Origin: Streptomyces sp. V2I9
GTDB taxonomy: Bacteria > Actinomycetota > Actinomycetes > Streptomycetales > Streptomycetaceae
Assembly (NCBI RefSeq): GCF_030817475.1
Contig: NZ_JAUSZJ010000002.1
Span: forward strand, 4,540,626-4,604,625
Reading direction: 5' to 3'
DNA length: 64,000 nt
The translations under genes and the position numbers were made by a program. Shown piece after piece: positions 1 to 8,739 of the stretch. The notes beneath the pieces are model-generated. The model worked only from the letters and a program-made list of their open reading frames with translations. It made no database searches and was not told the DNA's origin. How positions within the stretch are numbered: the first letter of the stretch is position 1; each line of letters opens with the position of its first letter.

Positions 1-27
1 GTTCGCCACGGCCTTACGATGGGACCC

Positions 28-1008
28 ATGACTGCAACGCCTGCCCGCCGTGTCCTGCTCGCCGCTCCTCGTGGCTACTGCGCGGGCGTGGACCGCGCCG
101 TGATCGCCGTCGAGAAGGCCCTGGAGCAGTACGGGGCCCCGATCTACGTCCGCCACGAGATCGTGCACAACAAGTACGTCGTGCAGACCCTGGAGAAGAA
201 GGGCGCGATCTTCGTGGACGTCACCGCGGAGGTGCCCGAGGGCTCCATCGTGATGTTCTCCGCGCACGGAGTCGCGCCCACCGTCCACGCGGAGGCCGCC
301 GAGCGCAAGCTGGCCACCATCGACGCGACCTGCCCCCTGGTCACCAAGGTCCACAAGGAGGCCGTCCGGTACGCCAAGGAGGACTACGACATCCTCCTGA
401 TCGGCCACGAAGGCCACGAGGAGGTCATCGGGACCTCCGGCGAGGCCCCCGACCACATCCAGCTGGTCGACGGCCCCGAGGACGTGGCGAACGTCGAGGT
501 GCGCGACGAGTCGAAGGTCGTCTGGCTCTCCCAGACCACCCTGTCCGTCGACGAGACGATGGAGACGGTCGACGCCCTCAAGTCGAAGTTCCCCAACCTC
601 CTCTCGCCGCCCAGCGACGACATCTGCTACGCCACGCAGAACCGCCAGATCGCGGTGAAGAAGCTGGCCGAGGACGCCGAGCTGGTCATCGTGGTCGGCT
701 CCAAGAACTCCTCGAACTCCATCCGGATGGTCGAGGTCGCGCTCGACGCCGGGGCCCCCGCCGCCCACCTGGTCGACTTCGCGAGCGAGATCGACGAGGC
801 CTGGCTGGAGGGCGTGACGACGGTCGGCCTGACCTCCGGGGCCTCGGTGCCGGACGTCCTGGTCGACGGTGTCCTGGAATGGCTCGCGGAGCGGGGCTAC
901 GCGGACGTGGAGACGGTGAAGACGGCCGACGAGTCGATCACCTTCTCCCTCCCCAAGGAGCTCCGCCGCGACCTCCGCGCCGAGGCCGCCGCCCTGTCCG
1001 CCGAATAG
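28..1008 (+). CDS. ispH: 4-hydroxy-3-methylbut-2-enyl diphosphate reductase
   Basis: This is the last enzyme of the MEP isoprenoid pathway; it reduces HMBPP to IPP and DMAPP with an iron-sulfur cluster in the cytoplasm. The three cluster cysteines are visible near residues 18 (RGYCAGV), 102 (DATCPLV) and 200 (DICYATQNRQ), and the proton-relay glutamate sits in GHEGHEEVIG near residue 132. The 326-residue product has full family length. I start at the ATG that gives MTATPARRVLLAAPRGYC, the usual beginning; an in-frame ATG nine bases upstream is possible. The following glucokinase gene points the same way after a 61-base gap. Confidence 0.97.
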   Translation: MTATPARRVLLAAPRGYCAGVDRAVIAVEKALEQYGAPIYVRHEIVHNKYVVQTLEKKGAIFVDVTAEVPEGSIVMFSAHGVAPTVHAEAAERKLATIDATCPLVTKVHKEAVRYAKEDYDILLIGHEGHEEVIGTSGEAPDHIQLVDGPEDVANVEVRDESKVVWLSQTTLSVDETMETVDALKSKFPNLLSPPSDDICYATQNRQIAVKKLAEDAELVIVVGSKNSSNSIRMVEVALDAGAPAAHLVDFASEIDEAWLEGVTTVGLTSGASVPDVLVDGVLEWLAERGYADVETVKTADESITFSLPKELRRDLRAEAAALSAE

Positions 1009-1069
1009 CGCCCGGCCTTTCCGCCGAGTAGTCGCGCACGGGGCCCGGCCTGCCCGTACGGTGGATGCC

Positions 1070-1819
1070 ATGGAGATCTTCGGCGTGGACATCGGCGGAT
1101 CCGGGATCAAGGGCGCCCCTGTGGACCTCGATCGCGGGGACCTGGCGCAGGAGCGCCACAAAGTGCTGACACCGCACCCGGCCACGCCCCAGGGCGTGGC
1201 CGACTGCGTGGCGGAGGTCGTGGGCCACTTCGACTGGTCGGGGCCGGTCGGCGTCACGTTCCCCGGGGTCGTCACCGACGGGATCACCCGTACCGCCGCC
1301 AATGTCGACAAGGGCTGGATCGACACCGACGCCCGCGCGCTGTTGGGCGATCGGATCGGTCAGCCGGTCACCATCCTGAACGACGCGGACGCGGCCGGGG
1401 TGGCCGAGATGACGTTCGGCGCGGGCAAGGGCCGCACGGGCACGGTCATCCTGCTGACGTTCGGTACGGGCATCGGCAGTGCGGTCTTCACCGATGGCGC
1501 GCTGGTGCCCAACACCGAGCTGGGCCACCTGGAGCTGCACGGCCACGAGGCGGAGAAGCACGCCTCGACGAAGGCCAAGGACGACGGGGACCTCAGCTGG
1601 CAGCACTGGGCGCACCGGGTCCAGAAGTACCTGCTCCACGTGGAGATGCTGTTCTCGCCGGAGCTGTTCATCATCGGCGGCGGCGTGAGCCGGAAGGCGG
1701 AGAAGTTCCTGCCGCTGATCGAGAAGGTCCGGGCCGAGATCGTCCCCGCCCAGCTGCAGAACAACGCGGGCATCGTGGGAGCGGCGATGGCGGCACGGGC
1801 GGCCCAGGCCACAAGCTGA
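1070..1819 (+). CDS. ppgK: Polyphosphate glucokinase (ROK family)
   Basis: The product phosphorylates glucose with polyphosphate (or ATP) as donor. The N-terminal phosphate-binding loop DIGGSGIKGAPVD (about residues 6-18), the GTGIGSAVF loop and the ELGHLELHGHEAEKHAS stretch identify a ROK kinase of the PpgK branch, which lacks the zinc-binding cysteines of other ROK proteins. At 249 residues it has the family's usual length. The ATG is preferred to a GTG nine bases upstream because MEIFGVDIGGSGIKG is the conserved start. It converges on the DUF6542 gene. That it feeds glycolysis from stored polyphosphate is family knowledge, not shown here. Confidence 0.94.
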   Translation: MEIFGVDIGGSGIKGAPVDLDRGDLAQERHKVLTPHPATPQGVADCVAEVVGHFDWSGPVGVTFPGVVTDGITRTAANVDKGWIDTDARALLGDRIGQPVTILNDADAAGVAEMTFGAGKGRTGTVILLTFGTGIGSAVFTDGALVPNTELGHLELHGHEAEKHASTKAKDDGDLSWQHWAHRVQKYLLHVEMLFSPELFIIGGGVSRKAEKFLPLIEKVRAEIVPAQLQNNAGIVGAAMAARAAQATS

Positions 1820-1940
1820 CGCGCGGCGCGACGCGGCCCAGAGCTGACGCGCACCGCGGACTCGGAGCCGACGCGCGGCGCGGCCCGAGAGCTGAGCGGA
1901 TTCGTCACCCGCCGGTGAACGCTGTGCCGGGATGGGCGCG

Positions 1941-1983
1941 GCGTGCGGCCGCCTCGGGCAGGGCGTGCGGCCGCCTCGGGCAG
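1941..1983. repeat. 21-bp direct repeat, two copies
   Basis: Two identical 21-bp copies beginning GCGTGCGGCCGCC lie one base apart in the spacer between the convergent ppgK and DUF6542 genes. The stretch just upstream (about 1818-1895) also has looser repeats of a GACGCGCGGCGCG element. No hairpin terminator with a T run is seen. Confidence 0.8.
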
Positions 1984-2009
1984 TACGGGTCGTCCGCCGC
2001 GGACCCCGG

Positions 2010-2702
2010 TCAGGGACGCTGAGGCCGACGGATGGCCGCGGCCCCCGCACCGGCCCGTACGGGCTTGACGACCTCCACCGGGGGCGCGCCGGAGGCCGCG
2101 GACCGGGCGGCAGCCGCGGCGGCGGGCCGAGGAGAGCGCTCCGGCACCCCGGCACTCCGCTCCTGGGCCAGCACGTACTGCCGCCGGGCCCGCATCAGAC
2201 GCACCTTGCGTACGGAGCTGATGAGCCCCGCGACGAGCGTGCCGCCGTACAGCCAGCCGGCGTGCACGGCGAGGGCGGTGACCAGGCCCATCAGCTGCCC
2301 GCCGAAGCCGTCGGACCCCCCGGAGATCGGGAGCACGCCGACGGCGAAGGCGATCGGCACGCTGATCGGGGCGGTGACCAGGTCCGCGGGGCGGACCCAG
2401 AGGGCCGTCAGCGCACTGACGGGGAGGAAGAGGAGCCCGTAGACGAACTCCGAACTGTCGAACAGCAGCCGGTCCAGACAGGCCAGCACGAACATGGTGA
2501 GGCAGGCGAACAGCCCGGCGCCGAGCCCGGTGAGCCGGGGGTTGGGAAAGCGGCGCAGCGCGAGCACCACGGGCGGCATGCTGCGCACCCGTACCCGGTA
2601 GACGGCGGAACTCTCACCGGGGGAACCACCCGGCGCGGGCGGTACGGGCGCGGGCTGCGGCGTCTGCCTGCGCTGCGGGGGACGTGTCCTGGGCTGCTCC
2701 AC
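2010..2702 (-). CDS. DUF6542-type membrane protein
   Basis: A 230-residue protein with a proline/arginine-rich N-terminus (EQPRTRPPQRRQTPQPAP), four predicted membrane segments in the middle (beginning near GLGAGLFACLTMFVLACL and PVSALTALWV) and a basic Ala/Pro-rich tail. This layout matches the actinobacterial DUF6542 family, whose role is unknown. I chose the GTG that gives MEQPRTRPPQ because the sequence upstream looks non-coding; no strong ribosome binding site is visible, so the start is uncertain. The gene is divergent from ychF. Confidence 0.75.
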   Translation of the reverse strand: MEQPRTRPPQRRQTPQPAPVPPAPGGSPGESSAVYRVRVRSMPPVVLALRRFPNPRLTGLGAGLFACLTMFVLACLDRLLFDSSEFVYGLLFLPVSALTALWVRPADLVTAPISVPIAFAVGVLPISGGSDGFGGQLMGLVTALAVHAGWLYGGTLVAGLISSVRKVRLMRARRQYVLAQERSAGVPERSPRPAAAAAARSAASGAPPVEVVKPVRAGAGAAAIRRPQRP

Positions 2703-3171
2703 CTGACCAACGTAGGTCGCGGGGGGCGGTGAATCAGGCGCGGGACACGCGCTTTGACGGAGCTTGGCGTTGCGTTCGATGTCACACGGCCGAAAGCAGC
2801 CGTACACGGCCGGAAGTGGAGGCCGGACCGGACCGCACGGCTGTACGAGGCGGGGGGTGCCCCTGGGCGGCGCGAGCCGGCCCGTCACACGGGTCGCGCG
2901 CGAGGGGCAAGCGGTTCACACAACTCCCTCCGGCCCCGGAGACGCACGGACCGACCCACGGACCGACTCACGGACCGACCCACGGATCACACTGGCCCCA
3001 CCTGGCGCCGGGGCCCCATGGGCCAGCCCCGCGAGCCGCCCTGTTCTGGCCCGGGGAGGCGGCCCGTAAACTGGAGAATCGGTCCACTCCGGGACCCGGC
3101 TGACCCGGCCGGAAAAGCCGGGCCGGACCCGGACGCCCCTGACCCCCTCCTCACTCCAGGAAGTCGCCAAA
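2703..3171. other. Divergent intergenic region before ychF, with 12-bp repeats
   Basis: This 469-base spacer separates the DUF6542 and ychF starts and should carry both promoters, although no clear -35/-10 pair stands out. Positions 2945-2986 hold about three and a half copies of a 12-bp unit, CACGGACCGACC, one copy ending in T. Several open frames cross the region in different phases, but none resembles a protein. Confidence 0.6.
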
Positions 3172-4260
3172 GTGTCGCTCACGATCGGAATCGTCGGTCT
3201 GCCGAATGTCGGCAAGTCGACCCTGTTCAACGCCCTGACCAAGAACGACGTGCTGGCGGCCAACTACCCGTTCGCCACGATCGAGCCGAACGTCGGCGTC
3301 GTCGGCGTCCCGGACCCGCGCCTGAACAAGCTCGCGGAGATCTTCAACTCGCAGCGGCTCCTCCCGGCGACGGTGGACTTCGTCGACATCGCCGGCATCG
3401 TCCGGGGCGCGTCGGAGGGCGAGGGACTGGGCAACAAGTTCCTGGCGAACATCCGCGAGTCCGACGCGATCTGCCAGGTCATCCGGGCCTTCAAGGACGA
3501 GAACGTCGTGCACGTCGACGGCAAGGTCTCGCCCAAGGACGACATCGAGACGATCAACACGGAACTGATCCTCGCCGACCTCCAGTCCGTCGAGAAGGCC
3601 GTCCCGCGCCTGACGAAGGAATCCCGCCTCCAGAAGGAGAAGGTCGCGGTGCTCGCCGCGGTCGAGGAGGCGCAGAAGATCCTGGAGTCCGGCCAGACGC
3701 TGTTCGCCGCGGGCATCACGGCGGGCACCGAGAAGGGCAGGCTCCTGCACGAGCTGCACCTGCTCACCACCAAGCCGTTCCTGTACGTGTTCAACGTCGA
3801 CGAGGACGAGCTGGTCGACGAGGACTTCAAGAACGAGCAGCGCGCCCTGGTCGCCCCGGCCGAGGCGATCTTCCTGAACGCCAAGATCGAGTCCGAGCTG
3901 ATCGAGCTGGACGACGAGGAGGCCCTCGAACTCCTCCAGTCCATGGGCCAGGAGGAGCCCGGCCTCGCCACCCTCGGCCGCGTCGGCTTCGAGACCCTGG
4001 GCCTTCAGACCTACCTGACGGCCGGCCCGAAGGAAGCCCGCGCCTGGACCATCAAGAAGGGCGCGACGGCCCCCGAGGCGGCCGGTGTGATCCACACCGA
4101 CTTCCAGAAGGGCTTCATCAAGGCGGAGATCATCTCCTTCGACGACCTGGTCGAAACCGGCTCGGTGGCCGAGGCCCGCGCCAAGGGCAAGGCCCGCATG
4201 GAGGGCAAGGACTACGTCATGCAGGACGGGGACGTGGTGGAGTTCAGGTTCAATGTGTGA
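3172..4260 (+). CDS. ychF: Ribosome-binding ATPase/GTPase YchF
   Basis: YchF (OLA1/Obg-like) is a universal P-loop NTPase that prefers ATP and associates with ribosomes. The P-loop GLPNVGKST is at residues 9-17, the G3 region is DIAGIVRGASEGEGLGNKF, the family-specific NxxE-type G4 is NVDEDEL, and the C-terminal TGS domain (from about residue 280, RAWTIKKGATAPEAAG to VVEFRFNV) is complete. The 362-residue length is normal. The start is a GTG giving MSLTIGIVGLPN. The gene is monocistronic, ending before a strong terminator. Confidence 0.97.
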   Translation: MSLTIGIVGLPNVGKSTLFNALTKNDVLAANYPFATIEPNVGVVGVPDPRLNKLAEIFNSQRLLPATVDFVDIAGIVRGASEGEGLGNKFLANIRESDAICQVIRAFKDENVVHVDGKVSPKDDIETINTELILADLQSVEKAVPRLTKESRLQKEKVAVLAAVEEAQKILESGQTLFAAGITAGTEKGRLLHELHLLTTKPFLYVFNVDEDELVDEDFKNEQRALVAPAEAIFLNAKIESELIELDDEEALELLQSMGQEEPGLATLGRVGFETLGLQTYLTAGPKEARAWTIKKGATAPEAAGVIHTDFQKGFIKAEIISFDDLVETGSVAEARAKGKARMEGKDYVMQDGDVVEFRFNV

Positions 4261-4310
4261 CGGGTGACATAACACCACGTCGCTGATCTGGCAAACGTAC
4301 AGGTCAGATG

Positions 4311-4346
4311 GGGTCCGACTCTTGGGGGTCGGGCCCTTTGTTTTTT
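4311..4346 (+). terminator. Rho-independent terminator of ychF
   Basis: A 9-bp stem, GGGTCCGAC pairing with GTCGGGCCC (one G-T wobble), with an 8-base loop is followed directly by a T-rich run, TTTGTTTTTT. It lies about 50 bases after the ychF stop codon and is the clearest intrinsic terminator in the window. Confidence 0.92.
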
Positions 4347-4726
4347 CCCGTGCTGGGATGGTGCTGGGATAGCTGATCCCTCGTCACCTGTCGTCATCCC
4401 TGGTCATCCGTACCGTCGTGGGGCGTGGATGAGCTGGTGGTGCCAGGTTCCACTTCGATGAGTCCTAGCGGGGACCACGAGCCGGTAGTCGTGGAGTCTG
4501 ACGCCCCTGGGCTCGTTTCTGCTGCTTCCCATGACTGCGGGGTGGTCGCTCTGGCAAGGCCGAGCCGGTTCGTTCGCCGAGTCCCGGATCAGGGAGTCCG
4601 CGCAGGGGCTCGTCCAGCGGTTGCTCGCCGATCCGAAGCTGACCAGCCCGCCCAGGTCGTGCTCCCGACTCTGATCGACGCACCTTCGATGTACTTCGAC
4701 TTTTGATGCCATTTCTGAGGCCCAAT
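4347..4726. other. Non-coding or decayed stretch at the left edge of an A/T-richer insert
   Basis: No recognisable gene is present. GTGCTGGGAT is repeated twice just after the terminator. A short coding-like frame on the plus strand (ATG at 4531 to TGA at 4674, reading MTAGWSLWQGRAGSFAESRI and ending in a leucine-rich stretch) may be the remnant of a displaced gene, but it is too short to assign. Composition becomes less GC-rich towards the vapBC genes. Confidence 0.4.
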
Positions 4727-4737
4727 TGATATTATCA
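4727..4737. promoter_or_regulatory. Perfect 11-bp palindrome before vapBC, candidate operator
   Basis: TGATATTATCA is a perfect palindrome in an A/T-rich patch 30 bases before the VapB start. It overlaps the best -10-like sequence (TATTAT), as expected for an autorepressor site of a VapB antitoxin. Binding is inferred. Confidence 0.5.
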
Positions 4738-4766
4738 GGGGGTGTCGAGCTGTGGAGGGACCGCCG

Positions 4767-5024
4767 ATGGCCAGGACTGTGATCGATCTGGATGAGGAGA
4801 TCGTTGAGCAGGCGGTGCGGGTTTACGGCGTGAAGACGAAGGCAGCCGCAGTGCGGGCAGCCATGGAGGAGGGGATGAGGCTGCGGCTGTGGCTGCGCCG
4901 GGAACTATTCGATGCCATGGGCGACGGTGAGTTCGATGATGTTTTCGTGGAGATTCGGTCGCAGACGAGGCCGCGGAATCCGGACGGCTCACTCAAGCGC
5001 GAAAACGGGGCTTCGGCGGGGTGA
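4767..5024 (+). CDS. vapB: VapB-family antitoxin
   Basis: This 85-residue protein is the presumed DNA-binding antitoxin of a type II toxin-antitoxin pair. MARTVIDLDEEIVEQAVRVY followed by a short helix and KTKAAAVRAAMEEGMRL is the ribbon-helix-helix layout of the VapB/DUF2191 family. The ATG at MARTVID is preceded by GGAGGGACCGCC, a good ribosome binding site. Its stop overlaps the start of the PIN-domain gene by four bases (GTGA), so the two are translationally coupled. Codon use is less GC-biased than in the flanking core genes, which suggests acquisition. Confidence 0.85.
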   Translation: MARTVIDLDEEIVEQAVRVYGVKTKAAAVRAAMEEGMRLRLWLRRELFDAMGDGEFDDVFVEIRSQTRPRNPDGSLKRENGASAG

Positions 5025-5437
5025 AAGGGCGCTACCTCATCGACAAGTCCGCGCTGGCCCGCCGGGGTAAACCGGCAGTGCGGGCGCGGCTTGATGCGCT
5101 GGACCGCGATGGATTCCTGGCAGTGTGCGCCCCGACAGAGTATGACGTTCTGTACTCGGCGGGAGGAAAGCTCGAGGCCCTGCGCCTGCGTACCTTGCTC
5201 CGTGGTTTCGACTACTTGCCCTGCAATGACGAGGCGTTCGAGCGGGCGCTCGCGATTCAGGCGCTGGCGGTGAACACCGCCTTTCACCGGGCGCTGTCGC
5301 TGGCCGATGTCCTCATCGCGGCAACCGCAGAACGGCACGGGGCCACGATTCTGCACTATGACGGCGACTTCGACATGATCGCCTCGGTGAGTGGGTCGCA
5401 AGCCGAGTGGGTCGTGGAGCACGGCACCGCCGACTGA
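5021..5437 (+). CDS. vapC: VapC-family PIN-domain ribonuclease toxin
   Basis: A 138-residue PIN-domain protein, expected to cleave RNA with divalent metal until bound by VapB. The N-terminal acidic residue is in YLIDKSALAR (Asp8), a second lies in APTEYDVLYS, and the C-terminal acidic cluster is SLADVLIAATAERHG and LHYDGDFDMIA. All expected PIN acidic positions look present, so the toxin is probably active. The GTG start overlaps the vapB stop. The target RNA cannot be told from sequence. Confidence 0.88.
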   Translation: MKGRYLIDKSALARRGKPAVRARLDALDRDGFLAVCAPTEYDVLYSAGGKLEALRLRTLLRGFDYLPCNDEAFERALAIQALAVNTAFHRALSLADVLIAATAERHGATILHYDGDFDMIASVSGSQAEWVVEHGTAD

Positions 5438-5749
5438 TGGGGAATGCCGCATGCCGTGTCGGTGCGTGCCTCGATGGGCGAGGGTGGGGTCGGTGCGCCA
5501 TTGACCGGGTCATCGCGGATCTGCTCAACGACGTGTGCGGGTGGTGATGCGACATGCGAGTACCCGTACACCGTTGCTCGCAGCGGCGCGGCAGATTCTC
5601 CGGTTCGAGTCGCCTTGCATCTTGTCGTGAATCCCGTGCTGAGAATTATTCAGCATTTTCGCAGGCAGGACGGGTTGTTGCGGAATTCCACGTCGATGTG
5701 TGCCGATTTTCAATCTAGTATTTGGTGCGAAGGGATGAGGAGCTACTGA
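5438..5749. other. A/T-richer spacer after vapBC with a candidate promoter
   Basis: No gene is recognised. The spacer has an imperfect inverted repeat GCTGA-GAATTAT-TCAGC (5637-5653), a -10-like TAGTAT at 5716-5721 and, just before the next gene, an AAGGGATGAGGAG ribosome binding site. A tRNA-like GGTTCGAGTC near 5600 has no cloverleaf around it. Confidence 0.5.
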
Positions 5750-6766
5750 ATGGCTAATGTTACCTTTCTGAGTCAGGCTGAACCAGTCGATGAGTATGGT
5801 CGTGCTCTTTATGCGGTATCGCGATCTATTCTGAGGGCCCACTTCGATGAGTTGTCGCAGGCGGATCTCGAAGATCTCAATTGTGATCGGGTGGATGTCA
5901 CGTTTCGGCAGCTTGCTAAGCTCGCTCGCCTCCACCGCGACAAGGGATCGCGCGGAGATGGGTTTGAGTGGGCCGTTCACGAGGCGATTGTCGGGGGTGA
6001 GCCACGCGTTGTCGATCTGGTCAGCGAAGCACTCAGGAAGGTTAGCCCTAGGTCATTCGCCGATTTGGACAGGCCAACGTCCCTGATGTTCGGGCATGAG
6101 CGTGCACGCCATCTCGGCTTCACTGATGCTGTTGTCAACAACGCGAGTGGTGACGCGGTGTTGCTGCCTGACGGCTCAGGTCGTCCATTTGCCTTTGGAT
6201 CCTGGGTGCCGATCGCTGCACGTGGCGTCGCTGCCGAGAGTCAGCTTCGGGAACGCATCAAGAAGGTGTGGAAGACTGATCTGTTCTTGAGTAGTGCCGA
6301 GAAGGCGCGGTTTGCTGCCGCTACTATCAAGAGTAATTGGCATCAACTTGAAGACGGTAAGGGACTCAGGGTGGCGATTGTCCCCCAGGCGATAGATCTC
6401 CCAGCGGGATACCAGAGATGGCAGAGCCTCCACTTGGTCGCGCTGCCAGACCCGGATGGTTTTATGGGTTTGTTTAACGATGCATACGAGGCGGTTGCCG
6501 AAGCAGTCCTGACTGTTGGTAGGCACGATCGGGCACCCTATTACTATAAGCCAAGCGCCAAGGCGCAGAGGATTCAAGTGCAACTGGAGAAGTATGGGAA
6601 AGTGAAAGTGGTCGACATTCTTGACTCCCTAAACGAAGCTGCGCAGCAGAACCTGATTTCCATCGATCGAAAGCTCATGTCGGTGGAAGCGCCTACGTGG
6701 CTCAATATCAATGAAAAGCGCACGCCTGTCATCGCGCCGAGACCGTCGTTCGAAAAGCTGGATTGA
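5750..6766 (+). CDS. Unknown protein of the A/T-richer insert; nuclease-like motifs possible
   Basis: I do not recognise this 338-residue protein. It has no signal peptide or membrane segment, so it is probably cytoplasmic. Visible blocks are RGDGFEWAVHEAIVGGEP (about residues 69-86), DAVLLPDGSGRPFAFGSW (about 130-147), an IKSNWHQLEDGKGLRVAIVP segment near 200 and a C-terminal KYGKVKVVDILDSLNEAA helix pair that could be a winged helix. A Glu, then an Asp, then a Lys in a beta-strand (ATIKSN) resembles a PD-(D/E)xK nuclease core, but this is only a guess. The start follows a good GATGAGGAG site. Codon use is markedly less GC-rich than in the surrounding genes, a sign of transfer, and it sits beside a toxin-antitoxin pair, so a phage-defence role is conceivable. 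Confidence 0.7.
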   Translation: MANVTFLSQAEPVDEYGRALYAVSRSILRAHFDELSQADLEDLNCDRVDVTFRQLAKLARLHRDKGSRGDGFEWAVHEAIVGGEPRVVDLVSEALRKVSPRSFADLDRPTSLMFGHERARHLGFTDAVVNNASGDAVLLPDGSGRPFAFGSWVPIAARGVAAESQLRERIKKVWKTDLFLSSAEKARFAAATIKSNWHQLEDGKGLRVAIVPQAIDLPAGYQRWQSLHLVALPDPDGFMGLFNDAYEAVAEAVLTVGRHDRAPYYYKPSAKAQRIQVQLEKYGKVKVVDILDSLNEAAQQNLISIDRKLMSVEAPTWLNINEKRTPVIAPRPSFEKLD

Positions 6767-7287
6767 TCTCACAAAGGTGCTGCCAGTCCTTTATCTGAGG
6801 GAAGCTGAACCTCTCGTGACGGGCTTGGGCGCCGGGGCATTCGCGAGCGGTCGATTTCTGACTTCAAGGTTGGGCGGGTGCTTCTTGCTTCCGGGTCCAT
6901 CGAGGGGTACTTGCTGCTCAATGTATGGGGCCGTCGCAGGAAGGTGCATCACGCCATGCGGCCGCCCCCTCGACGTAAGGACTTATCCCTCAAATGATGG
7001 GAGCCGGAACTCTCTCAAGGGGTGGGAGCCGGAACGGTGGCACGCAAGTTGCGTGGGAGTGCATGAGGGGTGACCGGCCTGTGTGGCGCCGCGATTATAA
7101 CGCCCATACTGGGATGGCTTCTGCAGAATCAGCGTTTCCAAGGCGGGATTCCTGCACTGCAGATTCCGCTTCAACGCCTAGCAGACACTTTGCCGCGGGC
7201 CTTCTGGCTATCTGAAAGCCGCTCGGCAGGGTTCGGTTCTTCGGAGTCGAGGGTTCGCCTATTGTGCGCCGCCGTCCGCTTTCGGAT
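6767..7287. other. Non-coding right part of the A/T-richer insert
   Basis: No gene can be supported in these 521 bases. They contain a 13-bp direct repeat TGGGAGCCGGAAC (6998-7010 and 7023-7035) and a perfect palindrome CACGCAA-G-TTGCGTG (7041-7055). The sequence looks like a recombination scar or the remains of an element rather than a normal Streptomyces spacer. It ends at the tail of the PucR gene. Confidence 0.45.
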
Positions 7288-8511
7288 TCATTCAGGGAGA
7301 GGGAGGAATACGACCTCCCGGTTATTGTCCGGCAGCAGGCGCAGGGCCGTCAGTGCTGCTCCGATCTCCATGACGGCCTGTGGGTCCTGGAGTGAGCGCC
7401 CCGTGAGTTCTTCGATGTGCCGCAGGCGGTAGCGCACCGTGTTGGGGTGGACGTACAGGTCGCGGCTCGTCTCGCGGGCCGAGCCGTGGGCCTCGAACCA
7501 TGCTTCCAGGGTCCGCAGCAGCCGTACGCGGTCCTGTTCCTGGAGTTCGAGCAGGGGCCCGAGCGTGTTCCGCACCATCCGCGCCGCCTCCGCAGGGGCG
7601 GCCGCCACCAGCATCGTCAGCGGATGGTCGTCATAGCGGGCCACGCCCGGCGGGCGGTTTCTGAGGCCCGCCAGTGCCAGGCGGGCGAAGTGCAGTCCTT
7701 GGGGCGTGTCGCGCAGGGATGCGTAGGGGGGACTGATGCCGACGTGGGCCGGGTGCGCGCGGAACACGGAGATGGCGGCCTCCTCCGTCTGCCCCGAGGG
7801 CAGGGCGACCACGCCGATCTGCTCGTCCGGCAGCAGGCGCCAGGCGGAGGCGATATGCGCCGCCCGGAGGGTGGACTCGACGGCGGGCAGCGCCTCCCGG
7901 CCCGGTGCGGACACCGCGGCGGCCACGACGACGAACGGCCCGGTCGCGGGGAGTCCCAGGGTGCGCGCGGTTTCGCCGAGGCGTGCGTGGTCGGCGATCA
8001 GGCCGGTGAACAGCGCCTCGACCAGCACGGACCGTTCGTGTTCCCGTTGCAGCATCAGCTCGGAAGAGGTCTCGCGGTACGCGCTCGCCACCGCGACGGA
8101 GTACTCGCCGGCCAACCGCCACACCTCGGCGGCCAGGGAGACCAGCATGGCGTCGGTGACCTCCGTGTGCCGGCCGGCCTCCTCCACCAGCTCGGACCAC
8201 AGGAACTCGAAACCGATGCGGTACGCATGCAGGGTCTCGGCCAGGGGCACCCCCTGCTCGGCCCTCAGGCGCCCGGTCTCCGTCGGCGGGCCGACATCGA
8301 CCGGATCGGTGGTCGTGAAGTGCTGGAGCATGAGCCGGAGATTCCGGGTGCACGACGTACGGATCGACGCGAAGGAGATCTGCTTCTCGTTGCCGTACGA
8401 CTCGATGTCCGACCTCATCCGCAGGGCGAGACGATTCCCCAGGTCAGGCGTCCTGGTGAGGAGCGCGGAAGCCACCTCGACGACTCCGGGGGGCGGAAGC
8501 GAACGAGCCAT
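7288..8511 (-). CDS. PucR-family transcriptional regulator (CdaR-like, HTH_30)
   Basis: This 407-residue regulator has an N-terminal helical sensor region (residues 1-170), a central GGDEF-like CdaR domain (about 170-300) and a C-terminal PucR helix-turn-helix whose hallmark is visible as DLYVHPNTVRYRLRHIEELT followed by DPQAVMEIGAALTAL. Family members respond to small metabolites and often control nearby catabolic genes. The start MARSLPPPGVVEVASALL is the only good one. It is divergent from a hydrolase gene, which is a possible target, but there is no direct evidence. Confidence 0.9.
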   Translation of the reverse strand: MARSLPPPGVVEVASALLTRTPDLGNRLALRMRSDIESYGNEKQISFASIRTSCTRNLRLMLQHFTTTDPVDVGPPTETGRLRAEQGVPLAETLHAYRIGFEFLWSELVEEAGRHTEVTDAMLVSLAAEVWRLAGEYSVAVASAYRETSSELMLQREHERSVLVEALFTGLIADHARLGETARTLGLPATGPFVVVAAAVSAPGREALPAVESTLRAAHIASAWRLLPDEQIGVVALPSGQTEEAAISVFRAHPAHVGISPPYASLRDTPQGLHFARLALAGLRNRPPGVARYDDHPLTMLVAAAPAEAARMVRNTLGPLLELQEQDRVRLLRTLEAWFEAHGSARETSRDLYVHPNTVRYRLRHIEELTGRSLQDPQAVMEIGAALTALRLLPDNNREVVFLPLPE

Positions 8512-8739
8512 TTCCCGAGCCTAACGCCGTAGGCCGGTTGTGCCCGCGCACAAAGCGGGCCGGGAGACGTTGTCCGCCGCCCCATGGGATCGGGCGGCCG
8601 GAGGCCCGACGATGGCCTGGTCGTCAACGGCATGGTGGCGGGTGGCCGGCCTGCCCGGCCTCGTGGCGGTCCTCCGCGATGCGGCCGCACCCCGTCGCCC
8701 GCACCGCCGATACACCGGACAGACCCGCCAGGAGCAGCC

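Noticed and set aside
5590..5615. tRNA-like GGTTCGAGTC sequence.
   Set aside because: No acceptor stem, anticodon arm or CCA context can be built around it.
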